From the NCBI GenBank assembly GCA_020081605.1, contig JAHREC010000045.1:682001-746000 (forward strand): a DNA stretch of 64,000 nucleotides, written 5' to 3'. Below the pieces are notes generated by a model that searched no databases, had not been told where the DNA came from, and saw only the letters and a program-made list of their open reading frames with translations. The position numbers were made by a program, and so were the translations under genes. The stretch is from Albifimbria verrucaria. Its lineage: Eukaryota; Ascomycota; Sordariomycetes; Hypocreales; Stachybotryaceae. Position 1 is the stretch's first letter, and each line of letters starts with the position of its first letter. Of this stretch, positions 28,659-40,600 are shown in pieces.

Positions 28659-31600
28659 CTAAGTTAAAACCCACTCACTGCCACGTTTAATAAACTTCTC
28701 TAGCAGCATATTTAAGTCCCCAGTGCAAACCGACATATATAGAAGCCGAAGAACTCCGCGGCATGTCTAGTGCAAAGTTCCAGTCCAACTTGGGTTTTAT
28801 CTGCATGCCGAAGACCAGGATCATCAACTTGGCGAGCAATCTGGTCTGAATATATTGTTAGCTTGCACAATAGTCCGTCGCTAGTAGAAGAGCTTACCGA
28901 TCACTTGGGCTGCATCAAATAAGCGAGCGAGCGAGCCCATATAGTTCGCATTGGGACCTGTGAATTGAACTTGGCTGAGGTCTCGTTTTGCAGGTCGACT
29001 AGTTGGAGTTGGTGTCATTGGCAAAGTAGCCAAGCTGCCCATGTCCTTTGGTAAGTCTGCCGCGGCACTATTTGTGACTCGGTTTCCGTTGGAATTTCCG
29101 AGCCCAGCGGCTGAGTTTTTAGATCGTAGGCGTCTCCAGGAGAAAGAAGAGGAGGACTTAGCGGACACGCTTGCAGAGCGTGGTACACTAGTAGGGGCAT
29201 TTCCATCGGTAGCACCCCTGTCTCCTTGAAAAGGGCGCCTGAAGCCTGCACACCAACCTCGTTCCCGAGTTTGCGACTAAGTGACGCTTGAACTTCTTCC
29301 AGCACACCTTCAAGCGCTTGCATCTCCTCCAACACTGCATCGGCATCATAAGTATCAACCTTGGCAAGCTTAAGCAGAGCAGCAGTCAGATAGTCACAAT
29401 TCGAAATCTTATCTTCCACATTCTTGAGTTTCACTCCTTTGACGCGCCATACTTCTCTTGGAATGAAAAGCTTAGTGCTCAAATAGCCACCGCGAGGATG
29501 GACTAGTGTTTGGTACAAACAGCGCATCAACCAAAATGGTCGTAGCATAAAATCTGTTGGGCACGGTTCCAGTGATATAGGGGCGTCGAGTGATAATGGG
29601 TTCGGCGAGCCAGGACTGACCGGTGAATGAAAGTTGTCGTCGAACAAGAACATACCGGCCGCAGAATTCGCGTCCATTTTATCTCGAAATGTTGTGGTCA
29701 GAGGCGTCGGTAGTGTTGGTATGGCTGGGGTGCGTGAGTTGGTAAAGTATTGACTCGAAGGCGTTCCTGGCGAAAGATCGGAGCCTTCATCGAAATTTGA
29801 TATCGACATGTTCCTTCCCTTCATCTGTTTCAGACTTGAAGATGAAACGTTCTTTTGTAGCTTTTCCATCGGTGGTGAAGATGGACGTCCCAAGATGTCA
29901 TCTTCTCCTGATGCGTGAGCACCAAACGGAGTGTCAAATGGCCGAGGATCGGTTGGGCTAACGTCACCAAGAAGCGAAGACGGCCTAACCGAGGTTTCTA
30001 ATGACCGATCCTCTCCCTCTGGTTGTGCATCTGCCTCAGGGTTGGACATTGGCCCAACACGTTGGGGGTGGGCGAGAGCCTGACTAGCGTGTGGTATCGT
30101 AGTCTCTATCTTCAGCTGCTTCAGGTTCTGGCCAGAGAGACGACGGTTTCTGACACTCTGTACCGGACGAGTCTCGCGAGGTCCCGGTATATCTGGCACA
30201 GCTTGCGTTGGCGGTGGCATTGGCGGTCCCGATGCCGAAAATGGATATTGGTTCGTGGTGCTTTCGGGAACGGCAAATAATAGATTGGTTTGCAAAGACG
30301 CCCCTAAGCCGCTCCCCGCTGCACTGGTGGACGCAGGATTTTGCTCATCAGCAGCACTTTTCTTTCCTTGGTGGTTCGATGTGGCGTTCTCATTCACATA
30401 TTGGCGGATCATGCCCTCCAATAGCTGCTCCTCGTCCTCGGATGAGTTGTCATCATAAAAATCCTCAGGTGAGTGCAAGGTCTCTAGATGGGGACCTGCT
30501 GGGGCTGTTGCAGCTGGCGAGCCACATCTAGGTCATCTTCGTATCCATAAGCCTCACGTTCGGTTTGCCTGACCCTTTCACGAGCCAATTCCACTTTGCG
30601 TAAGGCGTTCGCCACAATCTCATTGTCCACTTCAGGGTGGTTAGTATCACCAGCTTCCATTGGCTCGTACCCTTCATCATAGGCAGCCTCAATGGCCGCG
30701 TCCAATGCGGTGTCAAATTCCAACTCGGTGGCGCCGCTCCCAGGTCGGATCCGACGGCGTCGGTAACCCAATGACGACGTGCGGGAATGTATTGAGGGGC
30801 TTGTCGAACCATCAGATTCATCAATGGGATCAAGCCATGAGTTCTGACTATCCTCCCTGATATGACCGCTTATTCCTCTTGGGTCACGACGTGAAACAAT
30901 AGGTTCAGAGACCGCTCCTTGTACGGGCAGGCTTCCCGCGTCTGTTGGAGTATCGGAAGGCGACGCTGATCGAAACAGGGAGAGCGGGGCTATAATGTGC
31001 TGTGTATCGGTGTTTCTCGGCGTCATCATATCAATTGGAGACCTAACTCTCACAGGTGATCTAGAAAAGGCCGATTGCAATAGGCCTTGCCCTGACGTAT
31101 GGACGGATAGGGAGGGCAGGACGCCCTTGTAGAGAATGAGGATTTTGGGAATCCGGCTTCGTGATCCTTGTAATACTTGCCGTCTCGATGATGACTGGCT
31201 CCTCTTCGACCTCATCCTCGTCTAAACGATGGCTTGCGTCTCGTCCGTACTCTCCACTGCCAGGACGTGCTGGGAGCGCCTTGGAGTGCACATCTTGCCA
31301 GGGCGCCATCTGATCCAGCTCGTCTATGCGACTTGTATAGGTACGGCGCTGGTATGGAAGTTAGCGATCACTTTCTACTGAGGGACCTAAGCCAAGGGCC
31401 AACGTACAATAGCCTCGAGCTTCCGTTTGTCTTCATCAGCAGACGTTCTCTGCAGCACATGCTGCAGCAATTCACATGCCTCACCATAAGCTTGCCGAGC
31501 ACCCTCAAAATTCTGTGCATTGTCGAGCTGAACTGCAGTATTGGCCTTCTGTAAGGCGCGCGAAAGCATGGCCTTCTGTGAGGTTGGTTTCTGAGCGCCA

Positions 31601-31712
31601 TAAGGTCTTGTAGAATCACTACTCCCTTACCAGACCTGCTCCTTGAGTGGCCACGGTACGGCTGAGCCGGGTCTCGAGCTTGATCAGGTGCCATTGGGGT
31701 TTCGATTGGCAT
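28659..31712 (-). CDS. MIT-domain protein, fungal (frame broken by apparent homopolymer losses)
   Basis: Three exons: 31712-31408, 31348-28898 and 28845-28659, with introns GTACGT..CCAG (59 nt) and GTAAGC..TTCAG (52 nt, GCTAAC branch). The N-terminal third carries a MIT (microtubule interacting and transport) helix bundle from about residue 49 (MLSRALQKANTAVQLDNAQ onward), the fold that binds ESCRT-III tails. A long Ser/Pro-rich disordered middle follows, then a conserved C-terminal region (FWLMRCLYQTLVHPRGGYL; ending near EFFGFYICRF). The frame is interrupted at 31624-31626, 31143-31146, 31124-31126, 30490-30493, 29215-29218 and 28718-28721, each in a homopolymer. Counting six lost bases makes the length 983 codons and restores a family-like end (MLLEKFIKRGSEW). 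The stop is the last normal-GC sequence before the AT block. The molecular role of this fungal family is not established. Confidence 0.8.
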
Positions 31713-33481
31713 GGGCCACTTAGATCACAGAGAGAGCTTAGCTAGTAATACGAATGCACGAACGGAAGGCCAGAAGCTTCGTGGAATAGGAGTCGGGTTT
31801 GCCCAGCTACCAGACACAGGGCTGCCTCGGGATTTTACACAGTTCGTAACGGCAAATCCCTAGACAATGAAAACAAATTGGCGAGGTCGTTAACAGTTGG
31901 TGGCTCTGGCTCCGATCGTGGTCCGTTACTATCTGATATCCAGTGTTGTGGCTCGTGGGTTTAGCCGTGTGAAATGATTGTCACGTCAATTTGACACAAC
32001 GTGCTTGGCTGAGATCCACCCTGGTAACACGCCAGGCTTGAATGTCGGCGCTCTCGATTAGAAATCGCTGCGACTGTGTATAATTCTGCCAAGAAATACG
32101 TTCAAGGCTCCTTTTATTTGCAATACAAAAGACGGCGAAAAGCGAGGTGGGCAGACGAAGCAGTCGTTGTAACCTTGGGTGGAATGTTAGAACAGCTGCA
32201 GCGCCAAGCTTCGCTGCGGATATGACTCTTCTTCTATGAGGGGCGATGAGAGCAAAGCCGGACCAGCCGATGCCAAATTACAGCGCAATAGTTCTCGAAT
32301 AGCTGCTAGGCGTCGTGGAAGTCCAACATACTCTTGTCCTAGTGGTGGATGCGATTGGCGGTTGCACTGTCATGCCGCTTCAAGTAAAGCAGCATACAGC
32401 CTGTGAGATATTCCAACTCTCCGCTCGAGATGCTGGGCCTACCCGGGCGATGTAGGACTTATCTGTGGGAGCATTCGGAACGTCAAAAGAGTGGTAAATA
32501 GGAGAGAACGGCCACGAGTGTCGGGAACCATATGAACCGATCAACGTGTCCGAGACAACAGTTGTAGGATGTTTCCGATTACTTGGTAGCCCGTGTCCCA
32601 GGTTCCGGGTCGTCGCCGTACCGTACCGCCTTATCGTGCTCGTGGTGGTCGTTGGGTTTTTCGTCGCAGTGCGCACCGGCGCGCGTACACAGAAAGGGAT
32701 GAGTGAAGTTGAAGGTGTCTTCGTGGTGTTGCACGCTAAGACTACCCCCGCCCCCTCCTGGCAAAGCCGCACGCCCCGTAACCCCTCCAAGGTTAGCATC
32801 AAAGGTGCCACATCTGGAACAGGTCGGCCTATCTGTATCGATCGCATGTGACAAGATTGTCGGATCTGGTCCCTAACATGCACACTTTTCTTTGGCAACC
32901 CGCAAGATCAAACGGGCGAATCATTGGAGATCGTTAATACTTCAATTCCCTTTGTCTCCCATATTGAATGGTTTGGGGCACACGAACGCTCAAAGTCATG
33001 ATGCCTCTTTGCTTAGGTACCCAGGTACTTTCCCTGCCGTATCCCTGTTGAACACATCCGCACTGTGACCGAGCCCACTACAAGCTACATGTTTGTGTGC
33101 TTCGGTACCTGGGCGCCCAGGCAGCCAGGTAGAATAGGTCGACATGCACCTTACGTTAGGTACCTAAATACCCACCGACCTAGGTTAGGTACCTGTGGGC
33201 ACAGCAGGTTGTCCCTTGAAGTTGCTAACCTAAAGAGCATGGGGTACAGCGCTTATCAGACTGACTTCTCGCTCCTTCTTGTACTGATTAACCATTCACT
33301 GATGAGGTCCCCTTCCACTCTAGCTTGAGTTATGTCCAGCCCAATTGCTAGTACCTCTCCAGGAGCTGCAACCTCAGGTACCCACCCACCTCGAAGCATT
33401 AGAGCCCTTGCGCGCTTGCGCCTGCACATGCTCCATGATGTTTATCTGATTAACTGATTGCCGTAGGCAATATCGACCACA
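31713..33481. promoter_or_regulatory. Divergent intergenic region between MIT gene and CTNNBL1
   Basis: About 1.8 kb of normal composition that should hold both promoters. Overlapping frames at 32380-32898 (-) and 32546-32851 (+) show no protein-like composition or conserved start context, so I call no gene. Between 33014 and 33192 there are several TAGGTACC / CCAGGTA palindromic motifs of the dispersed type seen elsewhere in the window. Confidence 0.6.
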
Positions 33482-35387
33482 ATGGCCAGCGTGGATGATA
33501 TCTTCAAGGTGCGTATTCCAACCCACCTTCTCTACCAGATCTTGCTGGACCTTCTTGGTCTCGGTGAACAAATAGAACTAACACTACGCCCCAGCAATCG
33601 GGTCTACCCAGCAAACGCAAGCTGGAACCTGTGCGAGATCCAAGTTAGCTAAGCCGTTCACTTCCCATCGTGACCTGTACCATTGACTACTACGGCCGGC
33701 ATAAGAGCTTACACAACTCCAGACGAGATATACAAGTCAGCGAAACTCAGCGATCAAGATGGCCGCCGCCATGCCGACGACGAAAACGCAAACGATAGCT
33801 CAGACGGCGACTTTGGCCCCGAAATGCCCCCAGACGATGATGGCCACGAACTTGCCGACGACGAGGGAGGCCGGTTCTTTGGTGGCGGCATTACCAAGCA
33901 TGAGTCCGATATTCTTGACTTCGTTGAGGATGCTGGAGTTTCCCAGTCCATAGACAAAGTGGACGGAGCATGGCTACGCAAGATGGCTCTCAACTTCGAG
34001 AAGCGCATCAGCAAGAATGCTGAATTACGTGCCAAATTCGAAAATGACCCACAAAAGTTCATCGGCAGCGAGGCAGACCTAGATGCCGACATCAAGGGCC
34101 TCTCTATCCTGTCCGAACATCCTGAGTTGTACCCAGAATTTGTCGCACTGGGCTGTGTAGAGAGCCTTGTCGGACTCCTTGCTCACGAAAACACGGATAT
34201 CGCCATTGATGTCATCGAGATTATCGGCGAGTTGACAGATGACGACGTAAATGCTGACGACACGCAGTGGGATGCATTGGCCGACGCTTTGGTCGCTGCT
34301 GGTCTTCTAGAGCTCCTTGTTTCAAATCTCTCCTGTCTCGATGAAGATGATGAATCGGATAGGAATGGGGTATATCACACGCTTGCTGTTATTGAGAACC
34401 TTTGTTCCAGAACTGCCACAGCCGTCAAGATCGGCCACGAGGAGAAGATGGTGAGGTGGCTCCTTACGCGCATCCAAAGAAAAGAGCCCATCACTAGCCA
34501 GAACAAGCAGTATGCTGCTGAAGTGTTGGCAATTCTTTCACAATCTTCCCTGAGACTCGCCAGCGCATCCTAGACTTAGACGCTGTTGACATCCTACTCC
34601 AATTGGTGGCACAGTACCGCAAACGAGATCCAGACAAGGGCGGTGAGGAGGAGGAGTATATGGAGAACCTATTTGAGGCTCTCACATGCTTGGTCGACGA
34701 GCCTAATGGCAAAACGAAACTGCTTGACGCTGAAGGCGTGGAATTGTGCTTGATTATGCTTAAGGAGGGCAAGCTTAGTCGGAGTGCGGCCATGCGTCTA
34801 CTCGACCATGCAGTCGGCGGTATTTCAAGTTTGGATGTGTGTCAGAAGCTAGTTCAAGCCGGTGGCTTGAAGACAACTTTACACTCTTTATCAAAACCCA
34901 GGATCATCGCCTCATTGGCCACCTTCTTGCTATCTTCTCATCGCTACTGCATCTTTTACCTGCCGATTCTGCTGAACGGATACGAACATTGGCGAAATTT
35001 GTCGAAAAAGACTATGAGAAAGTCGCTAGACTGATCAGGCTGCGCGATGACTACAGTAGCCGCATAGCTCGCGCTGAAGCGGCCTTTCAATCTACACAAA
35101 ATGAAATGCCCGGCGCTAGCACAGAAGAGGTCGAGGTAGAGCTCCTATCTCGAAGACTAGATGCAGGCCTTCACGTTCTTCAACATATCGACACGATATT
35201 GGCATGGCTTGTGGCTGAAGATGGTGGGGCACGACAGCGGATCAAGCAGTTGTTGGCCGATCGAGGCGCGAGCCTCGCAGCCCTTAAGGCCACCATTGCG
35301 GAACAGGTTGAAGGACTTGATAGGAATGAAGAAGATAGCCGGGAACTGTACGATATGTTGAGTACACTATTGGAATTTGTATCATAG
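33482..35387 (+). CDS. Beta-catenin-like protein 1 (CTNNBL1) homologue, spliceosome-associated ARM protein
   Basis: Exons 33482-33508, 33595-33643 and 33723-35387. The first exon encodes only MASVDDIFK; introns are 86 nt and 79 nt. The mature start reads on into GLPSKRKLEPVRDPNEIYKS, the family-typical opening. An acidic stretch (residues about 45-80) is followed by ARM-like helices (LSILSEHPELYPEFVALGC, then VIEIIGELTDDDV) and a conserved C-terminal part (RRLDAGLHVLQHID). In other eukaryotes CTNNBL1 binds the Prp19/CDC5L complex in the nucleus. Two single-base losses interrupt the frame: CCC at 34548-34550 (before PETRQRILDLD) and TTT at 34878-34880 (before TLFIKTQDH). With them the length is 580 residues, close to the family norm of about 560-600. 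It ends 150 bp from the convergent VMA10 gene. Confidence 0.9.
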
Positions 35388-35536
35388 AACAAGCAATCCC
35401 ACGGTATTGCAATTGAAGAGTAACTCCGACCATGGACACATTCTAGGGGCCGTTAAGGCTTAGGAATGGTAGCTCGATGCATTGTGAGCTCGGCTTATGA
35501 GTTTATGCATGAGGCAGCAGTATCCTGTCGCGAATC

Positions 35537-36264
35537 TCAGGCGGCCGAGGGGGCAACAGGCTTAACGTCGAACACAGCGCTAAGGAGATTCTTGACAACG
35601 CCAGCCTGGCCCTTCTTTCCTGCTTCCTTGATCTGCACGATTTGCTTCTCCGCATCCTTGTTCGCCTCGTCTTCGGCTGCTTGGTTGCCCTTGCTGTGCT
35701 GTAGTGGTACCAGTTAGCATGTGGTGGAAACAGATCCTCTTCCCTCCGACAACAGTGACATCGATGCTAAGCGTACCTCGGCCTCGAATTTCTTAAACTC
35801 CTCCTCTTTCTTTGCCTTGTACTCGGCTATTTCGTTCTTGGCCTCATCGCGGGCTTCCCTTACGCGCTTCGTGCGGTCTGAACGGCAACGGCTATGAGCG
35901 ATCTCATTTAACGCGGTTCAATGGTTTGGGGCTTACATTCGCGAGCTAGGGTAATGCCAAGTGTTAGCAAACACGTTCGTACAACAGTTAGGGCGCCTCA
36001 GGCCAGGAAAGGGGATATATCAGAGATGAGGATTTACATTTCTGGACGATCTGAGACGCTTCTCGCTCGGCCTAGCGGTTGGCGTTAGATTTACAGCCAG
36101 CAGAAATGGAAAGATCGATCCGAAGAGGACGCACCTCCAGGAGAGTCTGGATGCCGGTTGAATTTTGCGCTGACTGTCGAAATCCACACGTGTTAGCGAG
36201 ATGATGGCTTGATCTGCACCGTCGCCTGATGCGGATGGATAGGACTGGGGTTGCGCCTGACCAT
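35537..36264 (-). CDS. VMA10: V-type proton ATPase subunit G
   Basis: Six coding exons: 36262-36264, 36135-36173, 36038-36071, 35937-35945, 35777-35877 and 35537-35698; total 348 nt, 115 residues, the usual length. The first coding exon is only the ATG and the fourth is a 9-nt microexon encoding part of KSREY; both are forced by protein continuity (SAQNSTGIQTLLE, AEREASQIVQK, SREYRTKRVREARDEAK). Introns are 59-92 nt, GT..AG, with GCTAAC-type branch sites. The long amphipathic helix rich in K, E and A is the peripheral stalk G subunit of the V1 sector, which holds the catalytic head against rotation at the vacuolar membrane. No frameshift. The first-exon assignment (donor GTCAGG) is the weakest point. 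Confidence 0.88.
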
Positions 36265-36982
36265 TGTGGACGAGTGCGTGTGGGTGACCTGATGAAGGGT
36301 TCGTCTGGGACTCGACCGGGGCGAGATAACACGAAGTGGCTAATGAGAACTGCGGTGACCGAGCAAACACCAATGCTTGAGTCGAGCGGATCTAGGAGTG
36401 GCGTAGCGAGATGGTTGATGCGGGTAGGTGCGATTAGGAGCAGCTCCAAGGTACAGTGGGTAAACTATACGGACCTTAGCTGTGACGTGATGAGGTAAGG
36501 CATCACAGCACTAACAGGTGCAGCTTAGGCGGATGATGGTAGGGGTATGCCTCAGGTCGGTCCATTGGCAGGCACTACCGTAACATGGGTACCTACTTTG
36601 CATATCATTGCGCTCCCTCTCCTAAGAAAAGCACCATTAAGAGGCTAAGCCAAAGTATATTAATATGACCGACGGCTATTCTGGAAAAAACCCTCCCCAA
36701 GGAACCAAATAACCCATGTACACATGAGTTCCAGAAGTAGACGCAAAAGAGCAAGTTTTTGTCAACCGAGGCACAGGTAGTCATTTCATGATTTCAACCA
36801 GTCTAGGGTAGGCCAAAGTACATGCACATAAGCCGGACCTCACTCATCCTTCACGGCACATGGAAACTTCTTCATACACCATATCCATCCCTTATCAGAC
36901 TTTGCAACCACCCATTTCTCAACCCGTCTTAGACCCGCCACTCTACATCTTCGAGCAAACGTTTAGCCGTTCGATATTCGAC
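36265..36982. promoter_or_regulatory. Divergent promoter region, VMA10 / PET117
   Basis: About 720 bp between two divergently transcribed nuclear genes for membrane energy-transducing machinery. One GGGTACCTAC motif lies near 36590. The minus-strand frames over 36072-36449 overlap VMA10 introns and the leader and are not genes. Confidence 0.5.
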
Positions 36983-37310
36983 ATGTCTCGAGCATCGAAG
37001 GTAACTTTGGCACTCTCCGCTGCCTTTACGGTTAGCACCATCGCTGTTGTTCACTATCATCAACAAGCAGAACGAGCCGTACGTCACTGACTTAGTTTTT
37101 CTTTCTTTCGTTCTTTTGTCACACTCACTAATGCATCTTGTGGTAGGCCATGCATCAGGGGTTGTCCGTGATATGGAACAGCAGCGCGTCAAGCGTGAGC
37201 GCCAGCTTGACTTCGATATGCAGCGGGCCCTTGAGGAAGAGTATAAGCGGGAGCAGACGGTCCACAGCTCAATAGCCCACCCAGACAAAACCCCTCCTCC
37301 AGGTAGATAG
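36983..37310 (+). CDS. PET117: Cytochrome c oxidase assembly factor Pet117
   Basis: Exons 36983-37078 and 37147-37310 with a 68-nt intron (GTACGT..GTAG). The protein begins MSRASKVTLALSAAFTVST, a short N-terminal membrane segment, followed by the family signature VVRDMEQQRVKRERQLDFDM and a charged tail. Pet117 is a small inner mitochondrial membrane protein that helps Cox15 (heme a synthase) in complex IV assembly. The second exon needs one extra G in the GGGG run at 37158-37161 to join AAMHQG to VVRDM; with it the product is 86 residues, a normal size. A longer frame from the ATG at 36860 runs into this start but has no support. Convergent with RPB2. Confidence 0.88.
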
Positions 37311-37625
37311 CACCCTTAAGCTGGTCCTTACACGATTTACCCCACCTGTATCACTTAATTGTACTTTGTAGATGTATGCTCGGCTGTATTGGCATACTAG
37401 TTGTACACAAAACCTCCTCTTCCCTCATTCTTAGCAGTATATATTTACACATTTTGATGAAGGGTTCGATCCTTGGCCCGGTACTATCCCCAGCATGACC
37501 CAGTGTCCTCGTCTTTCCATCTCACATGAAAGCCTCCTGCCCAGGAGGCCGACATGGCTCCAAATTTTTATATCTCGTTACCCAAACCATCATCCATCGA
37601 GCCCAGAAGAATTATGGAGGATCCC
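37311..37625. terminator. Shared 3' region of PET117 and RPB2
   Basis: About 315 bp between convergent stop codons. A/T-rich stretches near 37360-37450 could serve as polyadenylation signals for both strands. No other feature seen. Confidence 0.45.
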
Positions 37626-40600
37626 TCATCGTACGGAAGCACCAGACCGATTGGTGAACATTCTCGCAGCAATGTTCATAGACTGGAGCTCCTGGAACAG
37701 GAGCTTTGCAGCGTATGGGATGTGAATTTGGGCAATCTTTGTCTTGTTCTTGCAAGGTCTGCATTCAAACGATTGTTTCGAAAGATTTCTGCAAATACGT
37801 GTCAGTCATGTGTTAGACAAAGCATATCTAGGAATTGGTGTCGACTTACGCAATTGGGGTCATGAGTCCACAAACCTCGCAAATATGAACACGGAACGCA
37901 TCGGAAACCTCAAATAGACGCTCCTTCAAGAAGGCTGCGGCACCATGTGCAATCATGCAATCACGCTCCATTTCTCCGAAACGTAAACCACCATCACGGG
38001 CTCGACCCTCCACTGGTTGGCGGGTCATGATTTGCACGGGTCCACGAGCTCTGGCGTGGATCTTGTCGTCCACCATGTGTCGAAGTCGCTGGTAGTATGT
38101 TGGTCCAAAGAAGACCTGTGCACGCAGCTTACGTCCGGTATGGCCATTGTACATGACCTCAAATCCTCGTGATTGGTATCCGTGTTTTCTCAAGAGGTCT
38201 GATACCGAGTCCACAGTAACGTCTGTGAACGGGGTAGCATCACCCTCCATTCCTTCAAGAGTGGACACTTTGCTGAGAAGGCACTCAATCAAATGGGCGA
38301 TCGTCATACGAGAAGGGATGGCGTGTGGGTTGATGATGATGTCTGGCGTCAATCCCTCTCTCGAGAAGGGCATATCCTCCTGTCTATATGTCACGCCAAT
38401 TGTGCCCTTTTGTCCGTGTCTGGATGCGAACTTGTCGCCAATCTGCGGAATTTTGGTAGTCCTGACACGGACCTTGACATACTTGACGTTGTCCGCATTG
38501 ACCGTAACAATAACCGAGTCCACAATGCCGTTCTCAGTGCTGCGCAGTGGTGTGGATATATCGCGTCTTTGATGGGCGGTGGTTCTGGTTCCGAGATCTT
38601 GGTTCTCAGTATCTATTGGGGCCGTCTTGCCAATGATGATATCTTCACCGGATACTCGGACGCCCGGCGCTACAATACCGTCTTCGTCGAGCTTGTCATA
38701 TGTACCATGCTTCATCCGTAATGTGCTTTGGTGGAAAGGCTTTTCAAAGACCTCGGTGTAGTTGAGACCCACTTTCTTTTCCTGATCTGAGTATGATCTG
38801 AAGAAAAGACTTCGGAACAGACCTCTGTCGATGCTACTCTGGTTCATGATGACTGAATCTTCTTGGTTATAACCAGAGTAACAGGCGATTGCTACGATTG
38901 CATTCTGCCCAGCGGGCAATTCTCTGAATCTCAGGAACTCCATGGATCTCGTTGTAGCCAGTGGTTTTTGCGGGTAGTACAAGATATTGGCCATGGTATC
39001 CATGCGTCGGGAATAATTCGTCAAGAAGAAACCCATAGCTTGCTTGCCCATGGCTGACTGATAAGTGTTACGGGGTGACTGACCGGGTGAAAAAGCATGC
39101 GGGTTAGCACTCGGGAATATATGGTACAGAGCAATTTCAACAAGACGCGTATTGGGATTGGACGGCATACCTGATTGTGATCCGGGAAAGGGATGATACT
39201 GGCACAGATGCCTAGAATCATGCTAGGATGAATTTCGCAGTGTGTGTACATATGAGTAGTTGGGTTGGTTTTCGTTTTCAATCTCTTATTGGGATCGTCG
39301 CTCGTATCTTCGAAGATGGGATTACCAGCCTTCTGCGCCCGGTAGAGCTCCAAATCTTCCGGTGTCATGCAAATCATGGCCGTCTCCTCTTCCTCAGCAT
39401 CCAAATATTCAACAGCACCGTTCTTGATTAAACCTTGCCAACCAAGCTTTGTGTCTGGGTCCTGAGCAGGGTTTGCTTGCTCCTCAGCAAGCGTATTTAC
39501 CATCTCCTTTGTCAAGGCTAGCTGGCCCTTCTGGAGTCCAGTCTCTGGATTATCTTCCTGGAGGACGGTGAACACAGGTCGCATGACACGGCCAGCATCT
39601 GAAAAGATCTTGAATTCTTGATCTCGAATATCTCGGACCAGAGAGACTTCAAACTGCATGACGGACCTGCGACGGGTGTCCATAACTGCGTTCACAAGAT
39701 GCTTTGGGTCTTGGTGGACACCAATCCAAGCCCCGTTGACGAAGATCTTTGTGGCGTGCGGATATCTCAGCGGCTCATATTCCTCGATAACCTCCATTCC
39801 TCGCTGGATCATGAATTCCACCAAGGGGTCAACGCGTGAACCAACACTGACGTAGCACATCAGGGATAAGTTCTTGACAAGACCACAAGCTTGACCCTCC
39901 GGAGTTTCGGCAGGACAAACCAAGCCCCAATGGGTATTGTGCAGCTGACGGGGTTTGGCCAATTTTCCATCTCTTCCGATGGGTGTATTGGTTCGACGAA
40001 GATGCGAAAGTGTCGAGGCAAACGTGTATCGGTTGAGCACCTGTGACACGCCGGCAGTTGAGCTCATGGCCTTCTTCTGATCACCCCAGTTGCCTGTAGC
40101 GAGGGAATACTTGAGGCCATTTGTCAAGGTTCCTGTCTTGATACCGCCGCGTAGACTAAAGTGCCTGTTTGCCTCAATGCACCGACGCATGTAGTTTGAA
40201 AACTCCAAGTTCAGGCGCCGCACGATACCACGGAAAAGCTTGGCCAACAAGGGACCAGCAAGGTCAAGTCGTTTCTTTCCAAAATGATCACGATCGTCTG
40301 GGTCGCGACGTCCGAGGGAACATTGGAGCAGTTTGTGAATCATGTATCCAAGGAAGAAAGATTTTCTGGTTTCGGCACCTTCTTCACGAGAGATGTGAGG
40401 CAAAGTCTCTCTCTGTAGAATATCTCTGGCGACACGAATACGTTTTTCGGCGCTCAGGCTGACCTGGTCCCGATTACCACGCTTTCCAATGAAATCCAGA
40501 GCAACCTCTCGGTCTTGAATGACAAATGCCTCCTCGAGACAAGGACGAACCATTTCCAGCATCTGTGTATCATTTCGGTCAAAGCAGATATGGTTCAAGA

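Noticed and set aside
28659..31712. MIT gene as a pseudogene next to heterochromatin
   Set aside because: All breaks are one-base losses in homopolymers, splice sites and conserved blocks are intact, and there is no RIP-type transition load inside the gene.
32380..32898. 172-codon minus frame and overlapping plus frame at 32546-32851
   Set aside because: Irregular composition, no domain, frames overlap on both strands; lies in the divergent promoter region.
36072..36449. Minus-strand frames of 117-125 codons over the start of VMA10
   Set aside because: They read through VMA10 introns; the spliced model explains the sequence better.
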